64,000 nucleotides of DNA, taken from Hippasteria phrygiana. Lineage: Eukaryota > Echinodermata > Asteroidea > Valvatida > Goniasteridae. Made by a program: the position numbers and the translations under genes. Below are positions 54,401 to 60,289 of the stretch, one piece after another. The notes under the pieces are model-generated. The model did no database searches. It was not told where the DNA came from and worked only from the letters and a program-made list of their open reading frames with translations. Numbering within the stretch: position 1 is the stretch's first letter; each line of letters opens with the position of its first letter. The DNA is taken from NCBI GenBank assembly GCA_037893225.1, contig JAZGUH010000117.1, positions 2,542,001-2,606,000 of the forward strand, read 5' to 3'.

Positions 54401-56263
54401 CCGCAGCAGCTGAAGGAAGTGAAGCTAGAGTCACAAATGCCAGGGACTCTGCCATCACAAACAGCGACGGAAAAATGTGTTGTTTCAAAAACACAGAAGG
54501 TTGCCCAGACGCAACCCCAGAGACCAGAAACACCTAAAAAGGTCAGAATAAAACCAGAGCAGGGACAAACTCAAAGACCTACAACATCAAAATCACAAAA
54601 TCTTCAGGTAAAGCTTGACAAATTACCCCTGGATAAAGACAGTTTGTTAACATCACCGAAGTCTCAAAAGGCAGAAACTCCAGTTGTCCAAGATGAGATC
54701 CGTACAAAGTTAGAAAAGAATGTAGCTGCGCCATCAAAGCCAGGAACTCGAAAGAAGCCTCTGACACCTCCTGCTTCAAAATCAGAAACGCCTGTGTTAG
54801 ACAAGCACAACGCACCGGCATCTCAGAAAATTGTTGCCGCAAAATCTAAACAGCCAGAGACGTCTACTTCTGACCACATTGAAAAAGCTAAACCCCAAAG
54901 GTCTGAAACAGTAACTCCAAAAAAGGCAGATGCTCAATCGAAGCCTTCAACACCGAAATCTCAAAGGTCTACCACCCCAAGGTCTCGGGGGTCACCGGGT
55001 GCTGCCACTGACCAAGTATCCAAGCCACCAAAGGTAGCTGAGGCACGAAAGGTAGCTGAAGCACCAAAGGTTGCCAAGACTGATGCAGGAGAAACCTCGG
55101 CAGCAAAAGTTGTCTGGGAACCTGCAAAACCTCTCGAAGTACTAAAACCAGGAGCCTCTGATCGAAGGACCGACAGTGAATCTGTCGATGCAGACATTGA
55201 TAAACTGATTAATGAACATATGGCAGAGCAGTCCAAAAAGCAGGGTCATGAACCTCCCCCGATCCTCGATATCAAACCCACTTTGCCTCTGTCTAATGCC
55301 ACTGAATCCAGAGAGCGGAAGCAAGAAAGAGACGAGAGTTCTCTCCCAAAGAGTTACAGGGAAAAGGAGAGCCATCACAGAAAAAAACGAAGTGAGGATC
55401 ACAGATCGAGAAGCTCGGGACACAAACACTCTCGCCCATCAGACCAAAGAGATGGGCCTCGTGTAGATGCAGACGGCTCTGCTGAACAGAGATCCAACAC
55501 CACTGAGGTGTCCGGAGATAGCCAGCCCCACGCTTCCATTCTGACAACCTCAAGTGGCATCAGGTTGAAGATCAAAGGACTGTCCAACTCCATGAACAGC
55601 GGTGGCACCGGTAGCAATGCCAGACAGGAGGCATCGCCCGATCCCAACAGACAGACCAGTTCCCCTGGGTTGAAGATGAAGCTCAGTTTGTCCAAGATGC
55701 AGGCCAATTCTGAGCTCCATCCCGATGTGGAAAGCAAGTCTCGTGACAGGTCCAGCGGCCACCATCATCGCAGCCACCACCACCACCGTAAGCACAAGCA
55801 CCACAAATCAAGAAGCCACCAAAAAGCCGAGGAGGGCAGTGAGTCTCAATGCAGGAAAAGGTCACATAGCCGGTCCGAGTCGATGTCCTCGGGAGGAAGG
55901 GACAGCTCCCCTGTTATCTCCTCACCGGCAAAGAAGAGAGCGCATAGGAGGGAGAGCCACTCACACCCGAAGTCTCTTCTGCCAAGCGACCAGTCCTTGC
56001 TCAGCCTGCCGATGCCCCCAATGGACCCTACGCCTGGGTACATGGGCTATGACGCTCACAGTTCTGCTTCCACCGGTCAGTTCCCCTACAACATATCCGA
56101 GTACTCTCATCATGGCCCGCTGACAACAGTCACCGCCTTGCCATCCTCTGATGGCTTTGACTACCCGTATGCATACAACCAATCATCTGAAGGCCACCCT
56201 CCTCCTCCCCCACCTCCTCCAAGGGATGACCTTCCTCCGCCCCCTCCACCCCCTCCTGTGTGA
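27288..56263 (+). CDS. CCNT1: Cyclin T, regulatory subunit of P-TEFb (10 exons, about 1497 residues)
   Basis: Exons: 27288-27445, 36243-36324, 36661-36789, 38227-38287, 39759-39821, 44620-44665, 46964-47054, 47594-47666, 50079-50158, 52553-56263. All junctions are GT-AG, all phases chain, and the total is 4494 nt including TGA. Cyclin T pairs with CDK9 to phosphorylate the RNA polymerase II CTD and release paused polymerase. Residues 1-261 form the two cyclin boxes ([64 protein letters not shown]). The last exon encodes a 1236-residue disordered tail with [16 protein letters not shown] (about 396-411), a long KSETPK-like repeat zone, LKIKGL and LKMKLSLSK motifs, a His-rich tract (about 1330-1350) and a poly-Pro end. 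Vertebrate CCNT1/2 have about 730 residues. The symbol follows synteny; it may equally be the ancestor of both paralogs. Confidence 0.96.
28609..29336. mobile_element. hAT-type element with CAGTRTTCTCC ends
   Basis: Termini CAGTATTCTCC and GGAGAACACTG. The 8-bp flanks TAGAGGGG and GAGGGGGG match at 6 of 8 positions. Near the left end the unit TTTTACCGCCCCGCTAAA is repeated in tandem (28629-28699), echoed by CTACCGCCCTGCTAAAATTT at the right. No transposase was recognised. Confidence 0.6.
28629..28699. repeat. Tandem repeat of a GCCGCCCCGCTAAAGTTTTA-like unit
   Basis: About four head-to-tail copies of an 18-19-bp unit just inside the left end of the hAT-type element; probably subterminal transposase-binding repeats. 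Confidence 0.7.
32422..35799 (+). CDS. LINE polyprotein: leader, 2A-like motif, APE endonuclease, reverse transcriptase
   Basis: Residues 6-20 ([15 protein letters not shown]) form a hydrophobic signal-peptide-like core. [10 protein letters not shown] motif follows at 70-78. APE endonuclease signatures: NAQS (181-184), TETW (207-210), YRPP (287-290), GDFN (324-327) and TDHAA (386-390). Reverse transcriptase signatures: [17 protein letters not shown] (682-698), [12 protein letters not shown] (752-763), [14 protein letters not shown] (809-822) and YADD (843-846). A C-terminal region follows with [18 protein letters not shown] and similar L2/CR1-like motifs. There is no stop or frameshift, so the copy is young or recently active. 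ATG 32422 is the first codon in frame before the hydrophobic core. Confidence 0.94.
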   Translation: MEVLTWSFLFALVLVCDVQGLASERSARYAYSPAYGPTWKRLTIKCYLKTPIPYYQNSSSNFNIALLICGDINPNPGPVSEITTAAVINKPTHRYEREHLLSIGLRCKTIPVSPATWSTLKDLRINTKRPSHRGNRSDPPTQVVHAIPTVSSDNDLHISTPPTSTDSSLKQPMLSKLCVLNAQSVCNKTNLLTDYFIEHDFDLIALTETWLSATDKHDKIIGELCIPGYDMCHVPRPNGTGGGIALIYKTNIKHGPITSHSSGNFESLCCDVTVKGTFSSVKLVIIYRPPYSSKNRITPTMFLDDFSEYVSVLSASPSKLLIVGDFNFHWDTDDSAARHLNDIIQNTNLKQFVCAPTHVSGHILDLVFARPTDNLIDSVDVACFLTDHAALHCALNLTKTQPTKKHISYRKYGSLDHDSFSNDISQSELFTNPSNDLQTLIDQYNSTLKSILEKHAPLKTRCITIRPANPWYSPEIADAKRHRKKLERRWRKTRSESDRNQFKAQRLCVVNMINSAKSSYFKEKLASCGNQRELYKIVESLLHNKGKTKLPTHDNKQELATTFSDYFITKIRNIRNNLDRDLDCMQPYTTESSHSDITPLEEFTPALDEEIRKIIKSSPSKTCDLDPIPTWLLKNNLNILTPVISKIVNLSLQSSKFPQQFRNALVTPLLKKPTLDPENLKNFRPVSNLSFISKVMEKVVYSQITDHLTEHNLHEPLQSAYRKHHGTETALLRVKNDILRAVDDKRGVFLVLLDLSAAFDTIDYDVLFHRLQSIGVTGPALQWIRSYICHRTQTVNINGSLSSPISLSSGVPQGSVLGPLFFTIYSEPIAAIVRRHQLQVHCYADDTQIYGSFHLGNQDDEHSVRQRIEQCVCDLKQWMTRNKLKFNDDKTELLIITSKRSQDKIRCNQMQFGTSNIQRSTTARNLGIMFDSTMSMESHVKKVCQTSYYHIRNINSIRRILTDESAAILIHALVTSRLDNGNSLLFGITNTLMCKLQHVQNTAARVLSRTRKFDHITPVLRNLHWLPVKQRVAFKIILLTWKALNDSAPTYLQDLFTQYSPNRHLRSSDKHLLVTPRTRTSYGDYAFSVTAPTLWNSLPQEIRSCQSLHTFKCLLKTFLFNSTYN
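32629..32655 (+). other. 2A-like ribosome-skipping motif (GDINPNPGP)
   Basis: The consensus is D(V/I)ExNPG|P. Here Asp, Ile, Asn, Pro, Gly and Pro are in place but the usual Glu is Asn. N-terminal 2A-like sequences have been described in APE-type LINEs of sea urchin and other animals. Whether this variant still recodes cannot be told from sequence. Confidence 0.65.
35881..35950 (+). repeat. LINE 3' hairpin and (ATT)n tail
   Basis: A 7-bp stem AAGCGCC/GGCGCTT with a 25-nt loop, then ACAAATGCTTG and six ATT units. Likely the site recognised by the element's reverse transcriptase. Confidence 0.85.
36243..36324 (+). CDS. CCNT1: Cyclin T exon 2
   Basis: Acceptor CTTTTTATCCAG. Reads [20 protein letters not shown], then [19 protein letters not shown] is a near-invariant part of cyclin box 1 in the T/K/L cyclins. 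Donor AAT|GTGAGT. Confidence 0.95.
36661..36789 (+). CDS. CCNT1: Cyclin T exon 3
   Basis: [20 protein letters not shown], then [15 protein letters not shown] and a short hydrophilic end (DTNSD). [13 protein letters not shown] and KLEHVIKV are the core CDK-binding helices of box 1. Donor GAT|GTGAGT. Confidence 0.97.
37600..37927. mobile_element. piggyBac-type MITE with long internal C-rich tract
   Basis: Right end CCGCATTCAAGAGG followed by TTAA (37928-37931). The interior is the reverse complement of the 3212 copy. A pure C-rich tract (37673-37745) interrupts it. The left terminus is not clear. Confidence 0.7.
38227..38287 (+). CDS. CCNT1: Cyclin T exon 4
   Basis: [20 protein letters not shown] with the next Gly codon split (G|GT). 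Matches the human [20 protein letters not shown] helix. Acceptor TTTTGTACAG, donor TTAG|GTGAGT. Confidence 0.96.
38437..38533. mobile_element. piggyBac-type MITE, 3'-truncated
   Basis: TTAA 38433-38436 then CCCCTTGAGTACGG and the blocks AGCCAAGCGAAACGGCCACA and GTGCAGCCAAGCG. The second half is missing. Confidence 0.7.
38766..39671. mobile_element. mariner-type element (CAGGGTGTCCCAAA ends, TA target)
   Basis: Perfect inverted 14-bp ends CAGGGTGTCCCAAA and TTTGGGACACCCTG, flanked by TA (38764-38765, 39672-39673). These ends are typical of Tc1/mariner elements. No transposase remnant was recognised. Carries the nested MITE at 39241-39451. Confidence 0.8.
39241..39451. mobile_element. piggyBac-type MITE (211 bp), nested in mariner element
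   Basis: TTAA at 39237-39240 and 39452-39455. Ends TCCCTTAAGTACG and CCGTATGCAAAGGG. The interior (CAGCCAAGCGAAACGGCCAC, AATAATCCAACAATGGATTG) is the least rearranged member of the family here. Confidence 0.85.
39759..39821 (+). CDS. CCNT1: Cyclin T exon 5
   Basis: [20 protein letters not shown] then R, the linker into cyclin box 2 (human [20 protein letters not shown]). Acceptor TTTCCCAG, donor AGAG|GTGAGT. Confidence 0.96.
41735..42140. mobile_element. Foldback element with tRNA-like core, copy A
   Basis: Perfect 20-bp inverted repeats CCGTAGGCGGGTGAAGCAAT at 41760-41779 and 42098-42117, with partly matching flanks. The tRNA-like stretch lies between them on the minus strand. The arms resemble those of copy B (CGTAG..GTGAAGCA against CGTAG..ATGAAGCA). 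Confidence 0.65.
41893..41962 (-). other. Degenerate tRNA-like sequence (SINE head or tRNA fossil)
   Basis: Read on the minus strand: ACTAGTCTAGTGGATAGTGG resembles an A-box region, and GGTCCCCAGATGGAATCC a weak B-box. No intact cloverleaf is claimed. Confidence 0.4.
42331..42544. mobile_element. TTAA-bounded MITE with CCCTAAC ends
   Basis: TTAA at 42327-42330 and 42545-42548; ends CCCTAACAGCCC and ATGGTTAGGG. Similar left ends are at 37042 and 41824. The ends look like telomere repeats but form a single inverted pair. Confidence 0.55.
42558..43051. mobile_element. hAT-type element (TAGGGCTGTCCC family), copy A
   Basis: Termini TAGGGCTGTCCCAAATATAC and GAACAGCCCTA. Flanks GTAGAACA and GTACAGCA agree at 6 of 8 positions. 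AATATTCGAAT boxes repeat near both ends. Same family as 48316-48764, in the opposite orientation. Confidence 0.8.
43490..43866. repeat. Composite AATACCGGCAATCG element, two fused units
   Basis: Two units, each containing ACAAAACATATGGGAGGCCT and CCGAAAAAGTTAAAAGTA, are joined at about 43685. TGTGTAAATACC..CAATCG ends lie at the outer edges and the middle. The second unit corresponds to the element at 5175-5368 and the first to that at 4205-4392. Confidence 0.75.
44620..44665 (+). CDS. CCNT1: Cyclin T exon 6 (46-nt mini-exon)
   Basis: [15 protein letters not shown] with both edge codons split. Too short for an ORF scan, but [12 protein letters not shown] is identical to the human proteins and the phases on both sides fit. 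Confidence 0.95.
44666..46963. other. Cyclin T intron 6
   Basis: AT-rich, with no boundary-defined transposon and no coding signal recognised. CTAGCCAG/AGTCTTAG-type short repeats occur near 46305-46340. Confidence 0.6.
46964..47054 (+). CDS. CCNT1: Cyclin T exon 7
   Basis: [20 protein letters not shown], then [11 protein letters not shown]: box 2 helices matching human [20 protein letters not shown]. Acceptor TTAATTGCAG, donor GAG|GTACAT. Confidence 0.96.
47594..47666 (+). CDS. CCNT1: Cyclin T exon 8
   Basis: [20 protein letters not shown], then ELLN; human IPVSTDGKHWWEYVDATVT. Acceptor TTACTTCACAG, donor AATG|GTAAGT. Confidence 0.96.
47702..48080. mobile_element. MITE, GGCCAATTTCAT family, split by an hAT MITE
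   Basis: Left half 47702-47858 (GCCAATTTCATAGTACTGCT, then TAGC boxes); right half 48062-48080 (TAGCTTACTGAATTGGGCC). The hAT MITE at 47859-48061 sits between, flanked by duplicated TAGCTTAC, so the host MITE is older. Confidence 0.85.
47859..48061. mobile_element. hAT-type MITE, nested, perfect 8-bp duplication
   Basis: TAGCTTAC at 47851-47858 and 48062-48069. Same family as 17659-17872, with near-identical interior (TCATTGTTCATCCAGTTACT, GTGACCGGCTTTATGAAAGG). It lacks one AAGGACTTGTG unit of that copy. Confidence 0.93.
48238..48958. mobile_element. Element built of CCTGCTNAATCCAACAG repeats, split by an hAT element
   Basis: Ends CCCTGCTAAATCCAACAG and the reverse complement of CCCTGCTGAATCCAACAG (17 of 18 match). 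At least five similar units lie inside. The hAT element 48316-48764 is inserted in the left part. Superfamily unknown. Confidence 0.65.
48316..48764. mobile_element. hAT-type element (TAGGGCTGTCCC family), copy B, perfect 8-bp duplication
   Basis: GTCCAACA at 48308-48315 and 48765-48772. Ends TAGGGCTGTTCATTG and ATATTCGGGACAGCCCTA. Matches copy A (42558-43051) in reverse orientation. Because the host repeat is rich in GTCCAACA-like units, the duplication is partly confounded, but both termini are exact. Confidence 0.88.
49488..49820. mobile_element. Foldback element with tRNA-like core, copy B
   Basis: Inverted arms of about 55 bp: TTAGAAGAGAGATTTTTCCC..CTTCCTGACGTAGTGTATGA..AGCACT at the left and the matching reverse complement at 49764-49820. 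A tRNA-like segment lies between on the minus strand. Confidence 0.75.
49588..49652 (-). other. tRNA-like segment with canonical B box (SINE-type)
   Basis: On the minus strand GGTTCGAGTCC (49592-49602) exactly fits the RNA polymerase III B-box consensus GGTTCGANTCC. GCTCGGTGGTCGAGATG upstream resembles an A box. Not an intact tRNA: the acceptor stem does not pair convincingly. Confidence 0.65.
50079..50158 (+). CDS. CCNT1: Cyclin T exon 9
   Basis: [20 protein letters not shown], then ISNEKLT, the last helix of the cyclin domain (human [20 protein letters not shown]). Acceptor ATGCTGCAG, donor ACG|GTAAGT. Confidence 0.95.
50952..51060 (-). pseudogene. Tigger transposase fragment (DDE region)
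   Basis: The minus-strand frame reads [20 protein letters not shown], then KGETCNG, matching the [22 protein letters not shown] segment around the second catalytic Asp of Tigger/pogo (CENP-B-like) transposases. The rest of the protein is missing or replaced by a tandem repeat. Confidence 0.8.
51104..51176. repeat. 22-bp tandem repeat, about 3.3 copies
   Basis: Unit CCCTCTCTCGAGATGGCATGCG, essentially perfect, inside the Tigger remnant. Confidence 0.95.
51590..52360. mobile_element. Dispersed repeat nested in Tigger, related to 25440-25900
   Basis: Starts near CTGGGATATGACGATATTTC and is rich in ATATCG boxes. Blocks are shared with the 25-kb copy in reverse orientation (AGTGACGTCATCATGATAAT region, GGCCCCGGCCC, AATGTCGTAGTACTCCAAC). 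The termini are hAT-like but no target duplication was found. Confidence 0.55.
52553..56263 (+). CDS. CCNT1: Cyclin T exon 10: 1236-residue disordered tail
   Basis: The acceptor CCATTTAG opens directly into [13 protein letters not shown] and the frame runs 3711 nt to TGA. In order: a Ser-rich lead; the conserved [16 protein letters not shown]; a Gln/His/Arg-rich zone (about 53000-53500); a long Lys/Ser/Pro/Thr-rich zone with dozens of [15 protein letters not shown] and SKSETP-like units (about 53650-55010); an acidic-basic RS segment; LKIKGL and LKMKLSLSK; a His-rich block (55757-55822); a second basic-Ser block; and eight-Pro runs at the end. The His-rich block parallels the cyclin T1 His-rich domain known to promote CTD hyperphosphorylation by condensate formation. 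The repeat zone has no obvious vertebrate counterpart. Confidence 0.95.
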   Translation, partial: SQSRKRPREGALESHSASSVKSVQSSAASVSSIDSGLPGSSNSESSLNTQELTSGGQGDSFSSQDTSNIEGDRLGLHEINMGLPMMESSMFSLDPEYMGGTSYNLHSEKPGPSGSQSDSEPGRASDQQGQPVKKSLKEYREQKERERAKNTQLSRESAPPKPSHTAPRQGTQSNPHPHRQKGNVNSPHTDQRHRDGCHSQGSQKHKPEDRHLPGDHMRAEKQSAGRPEQSGSHPQAKSSGRPTDLKPSRDQRPHSQHRPQDLGSQPAHGASVTEAKYSKSLDQHHKHNRDPVPSSSERKQHLGLNAQGKELKRNGLESRDHGANPRLPETNPRLLTSAALAKPHGPASQRPHHTETPAKVNSSEKGLTPELLGKPHPETLKPIKSEMHRSQRPENQGVLKPEKHRTPSVETLRPQKSQPLKQQRSETPKVPPSEKQKTQPAVPPLVPVVATKRELPSGGLPAVGTQKVEPPHPIDLELPTPQRPERVLVQPVEATKSDTKLPSTPNKHDPLKVQKTEDMCLRKPEVSKVPKSETGSSSKTGLLGAKSTAVSKAKGLEAPKLQKSGVLSVSQKTEVPRLPRTETQSTQRVEMPKPQKSDTSRNKDSEASRKQKPLVPPQQLKEVKLESQMPGTLPSQTATEKCVVSKTQKVAQTQPQRPETPKKVRIKPEQGQTQRPTTSKSQNLQVKLDKLPLDKDSLLTSPKSQKAETPVVQDEIRTKLEKNVAAPSKPGTRKKPLTPPASKSETPVLDKHNAPASQKIVAAKSKQPETSTSDHIEKAKPQRSETVTPKKADAQSKPSTPKSQRSTTPRSRGSPGAATDQVSKPPKVAEARKVAEAPKVAKTDAGETSAAKVVWEPAKPLEVLKPGASDRRTDSESVDADIDKLINEHMAEQSKKQGHEPPPILDIKPTLPLSNATESRERKQERDESSLPKSYREKESHHRKKRSEDHRSRSSGHKHSRPSDQRDGPRVDADGSAEQRSNTTEVSGDSQPHASILTTSSGIRLKIKGLSNSMNSGGTGSNARQEASPDPNRQTSSPGLKMKLSLSKMQANSELHPDVESKSRDRSSGHHHRSHHHHRKHKHHKSRSHQKAEEGSESQCRKRSHSRSESMSSGGRDSSPVISSPAKKRAHRRESHSHPKSLLPSDQSLLSLPMPPMDPTPGYMGYDAHSSASTGQFPYNISEYSHHGPLTTVTALPSSDGFDYPYAYNQSSEGHPPPPPPPPRDDLPPPPPPPPV

Positions 56264-58285
56264 AGATGCTTTAGTTCAACAATCCACATTTCTGACACTT
56301 CAATAGCTGTGAATACTTGTACAAAAAAGTAATCTTGAATATATAAATATTTCCATGTAATCTGACAGTATGGTTTGTTATTTTTATTGAAAGGTTAGCC
56401 TCAGTTTTCCTGGCTTCAACGTATCCTTCTTTCAATATCGGTAGTTGCAGAAAAAGATTTTTGTATTTTTGTTTTGCATTGTTTCTTAACAAGACAATAT
56501 TTTCTATTAATGTTTACCTGTATTGCAAATTCGGGGAATTTAAACAGAACTTGTGTAAGAATTGAAAAGAAAGAATAATCTGAGAAAATTCGAAATGAGA
56601 GGGAAAAAAAATGAAAAATGACTTATGTTATGAAAATTTAATCTTTAAGATTGTTTTTGAAGGAGAGAGGTTAACTTGCTCATTTGATTCTTAAAAGTAA
56701 GAGTTTTTTTTCTTCAAACAATTTTCAGAAAGTATTGAAACAAAAAAACTGTTTAAGTAAAAAAGAGATCCAAAAATTAAGAAATTTTGTAAAAGGGTTT
56801 TGTGAAGCACCTTGTACATTGCAGTGCATCAACAGAATTGCCTGTCAAGAAATAACATCTTGAGATCAAGTACTGTGATGCTTCGGGTCAAACTGAAACT
56901 TGGATACAACACACAAGCGAATCGATAGTTGGAAATGATTCATGTGAAAATCTAGTGTGCTGAGAATGGGTGAATAATGTTCTGCTTGTAAACCTACAAT
57001 GAGATGTGATAAGCTGCAGTGAAAATGTTTTTTTGAAAACTGTACCTTCCTTCAAACATTCCAAACGGTGTTCCATTCTAAATTCCACTTTCCACAAGCT
57101 CAATTTTGTGACTTCAATCCTAAAGGGAATGCAACAGGACCAAGATGAAGTACATTATTCAATATCTGTTGACATTCATCGTACAAACCAGCTTTGGGCT
57201 TAGACTACCATTATACATAATTGGGTGTTGGGTTATGAATTACACCCATAGCCAAGTAAGTGGGTTATGAATGTTACCATAGCCTAGCTAGTCGGTTTGA
57301 ATAAAACCATAAACCAAGTTAATGGGTTATGAATTACACCATAACATAGTCATCTGGTTTGACACCATAACCAAGTTATGAATGACCCAGTAACCATGTT
57401 ATCTTGACTATTAGAATGTCACCAGAACGCATTACATTTGTGTGGCTGATCGGAAGAAGTTTTACAAGAGAATTGAATTGGATTTGCGGTGAGCTTGACC
57501 TGCCGGTATTTAAGCCGATCTGAAAATACAAGTAGAGATCTGTTGTAGTCAAATCTTTATGCTTTGTTGTACATTGCCATGGTGATTGCATTGATAATCT
57601 TTGCGCATCGGCTCTTGCATTCCAAAGATCAGTTGTCGTTCTTGTTAAACCTCTAGTGAGCCATCAAGTTTTCGTTCCACTAAACTCCAATGCTTGTGCT
57701 TCAAAAGGAGGATTTTTTTTTTTTAATGATGTGAAGGGTTGAACAGTCGGTGATGTATACATGTACATGTACTGGAATGTAGCTATCGTATTAAACTTAT
57801 AATGATAAGCTTCTATATTTGACCTTTAAGTGTACGCAAATGAAATGAAAGTTAAGAAATGAAAGTTGAAGAATTTATTGTACATGTACATTACTATTAG
57901 TTTCAAAGTTACTAAAATCTAATGCATAAAAGTACATGTGTAGTTAATGTGTACAGTTCCTTAGTTTTGTATATCTGAGGATCGGTGTCTGTTTTTGCAT
58001 GTTGATGAAGAAGGCAAAGTACATGTATCACTGATAGGTAGACCTGTAGTTTGATCAATCTTTCGTTGGTAAGTTATGGTAGATTCAGTGTTCAACCCCA
58101 AATGAGGTGGTAGCATTTTTGTATATTTCTCAATTATGTTGAATGTAAATAGATGTAAACGAAAAAAAAAATACGAATGGAATTACACGTGTACCATCTC
58201 CTACTTGCAGAGTGTGTGATAAGCATGGACTTAATTGGAGTATGATAAGATTGTGTTCAATAAATGGGTGTTTATTAAAGGAATA
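56264..58285 (+). other. Putative cyclin T 3' UTR
   Basis: AT-rich, with T-runs, ATTTA-type stretches and AATAAA at 58259-58264. It includes a diverged minisatellite at 57221-57405. The end point is a guess from the polyadenylation signal. Confidence 0.45.
57221..57405. repeat. Diverged minisatellite (GGGTTATGAATTACACCATA unit)
   Basis: Five imperfect copies of a roughly 35-40-bp unit, alternating GGGTTATGAAT and ACCATAACCAAGTTA motifs. Confidence 0.75.
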
Positions 58286-58696
58286 ACTTATTCTGAGTAA
58301 TGTGTCTGACGAACTTCGCAGAATTGAAGGGTTGTAAGAGGTTTCTTGTGTTTAGCCCAACGTCCGGGTGACTGGTTTTTCTCTCCATGAAGGCAACTTT
58401 TATTCTGAAGAATGTTAACTGTAGATGCACTTTTCACTGTACAGGATACATTACTTTAATTTGACATTGCTTTGAAGTTTTCCAGAAACTTTGTATTTGT
58501 GTTTTCTGCCAGTTATGTTTAAAGTTTTTACAAAACGAATCTTGTCTGGGAAAAAATGTCTGCAGAAGAGAAGAGACATTGATTGCAAACGTTTGGTTGA
58601 TCCAACATCGTTTTATATATTTTGTGTAAGAAATATCTACAGATGTCTATTGCATCACAAACCTTGAATATACGTATCTGCTTAAGATTTCATCAA

Positions 58697-58904
58697 TAAG
58701 CCAGTTCGGTATCTCAGGTCAAAGGTTATTCGGGATAAAATTGCTGACGTAATGTTACACGCGAACGCCCATTCTGATTGAATTTAACACGTGCCCATTG
58801 TGCGACCACCTTTTGCGTTCACATGCACGCGTTTTAGGTCACGCGGGTCATTCGGGATAAAATGACATTGTGCACATGCGCAGTTGAAATACCGAACTGG
58901 CTTA
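58697..58904. mobile_element. MITE with perfect 16-bp inverted repeats (TAAGCCAGTTCGGTAT)
   Basis: TAAGCCAGTTCGGTAT and its exact complement bound 208 bp. CATTCGGGATAAAAT-type boxes (TTATTCGGGATAAAATT, CATTCGGGATAAAATG) occur near both ends. Target duplication unclear. Confidence 0.8.
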
Positions 58905-59091
58905 TCAGATTTTCTTTTTTGTGTCTCGGTCATAATGAACCTCCATCGATAGTACTTGATTTTTTTTTTCCCAGAAATGTTTGCACAATACACATCATCA
59001 TGGACCGTATAGTGTGCTGATGCTAATGAAGTGCTTATTCAAGTACATAAACCAGTCAAGTTTGCCGTGAGTGTGCGCACCTGGTTTAACT

Positions 59092-59421
59092 CTGGGACAG
59101 TCCACACAGGGTGCTTTTGTTGACATTTCACGCTATTCTGGTCATGTGGGTGAAAAAGTTCAATATCAGTGTGAGTTTGGTAAATGTACGAATGATGAAA
59201 CGGAGGTTTTACAAGTATCTGTTACCTGGTTTATTTATTTATTTTTTAATTTTTTTTTTCAATCCGGTTTATCAGTTTGATTGAATGTAATGCAGACACT
59301 ACAGTTATCCATGAAAATGGACACTACATCTGCTTCACAGTAGAGAATACCAAATTGTACATTTCCCGGTTTGCTGACAAAGTCCCATTACAAAAGATCT
59401 GGAATTATGACTTGATCAAAG
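59092..59421 (+). other. Exon-like open stretches, unknown origin
   Basis: Two short frames with protein-like composition. GAFVDISRYSGHVGEKVQYQ followed by CEFGKCTNDETEV (59108-59208) is separated by a T-rich stretch from ENGHYICFTVENTKLYISRF and ADKVPLQKIWNYDLIKG (59313-59421). The second ends at a GT that could be a donor. The two do not join in frame at obvious splice sites. It may be a relic or a fragment of an unrelated gene; no family was recognised with confidence. Confidence 0.3.
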
Positions 59422-59897
59422 GTTAGAGGCTTTCCAATCATTTACAAATAAAAAAAATTCAGTGACATCCCTTGGGATTTTCCTTGTCTGGAAAAATAAA
59501 ATGTTGAAAAACATGAGTATTTGTTTGGCATGCATTTTAGCCCAAGGCATCAAAGTAGACAATTACATGTATGCCACAATGTACAGGCTTGTATTCACTG
59601 TACGGTCGCTGGTACATGTCATTCTGAATATTGGAAGAATTTCACAATGTCAAGTATGTAAATTGCGACCATTTTGCGCTAGTATGATTTTGTATGGCTC
59701 CATTTTTGTGGAATGACTCCCAAACAGTCCAAAGTATAATCATATTTTTTTTCAAGTGATATCGCTAGAAAACTGATTAAGAGCATTTTATCATGCATTG
59801 TAATTCGCACTTATTAAAGAATATAAAAACCAGCGTTAATTTTGGTCCCGACTCAGATGCTCACTGCATTCAAGGGATAATTTAAGTATGTGTAAAT

Positions 59898-60048
59898 GTG
59901 TTAAGCACAGAAAAATGTCTTATCAATTCCAAGTTAACAGCCTAAATGCAGGACGTGTGATATTTATTCGCAACAGACTGGTTCACAGCTGAAATTACTA
60001 AGCAAATTAATTTGTAAGCAGGATTTTCTTATTTTGTGAAACTAGGCC
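59898..60048. mobile_element. MITE, GGCCAATTTCAT family, 5'-truncated copy
   Basis: Starts in the TTAAGCACAGAAAAATGTC block, keeps ACAGACTGGTTCACAGCTGA and CTAAGCAAATT, and ends GTGAAACTAGGCC. The left terminal repeat is missing. Confidence 0.55.
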
Positions 60049-60289
60049 GGGTTTGCTCGAACAATAGCAGTCTGTCCAATTTACATTCAAAACTTCATAG
60101 TCATATGAACTGGCTGGGATTTTGACCACCCGTTTTGATTAAGAATAGCACAGCTTGAGGTCAACCAGTTTGGGGTGGGATTATAGTTTTAACGTAACGC
60201 CTTCATCAACATCTGGTTTATCTGTCGGTTCTTTCCATGTATACTTGAATTTTAATGACCGACTGAACTGACACATGTGAATCTATGAG

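Noticed and set aside
53108..55804. Long minus-strand and alternative-frame ORFs across cyclin T exon 10
   Set aside because: Shadows of the real frame, caused by its biased codon composition.
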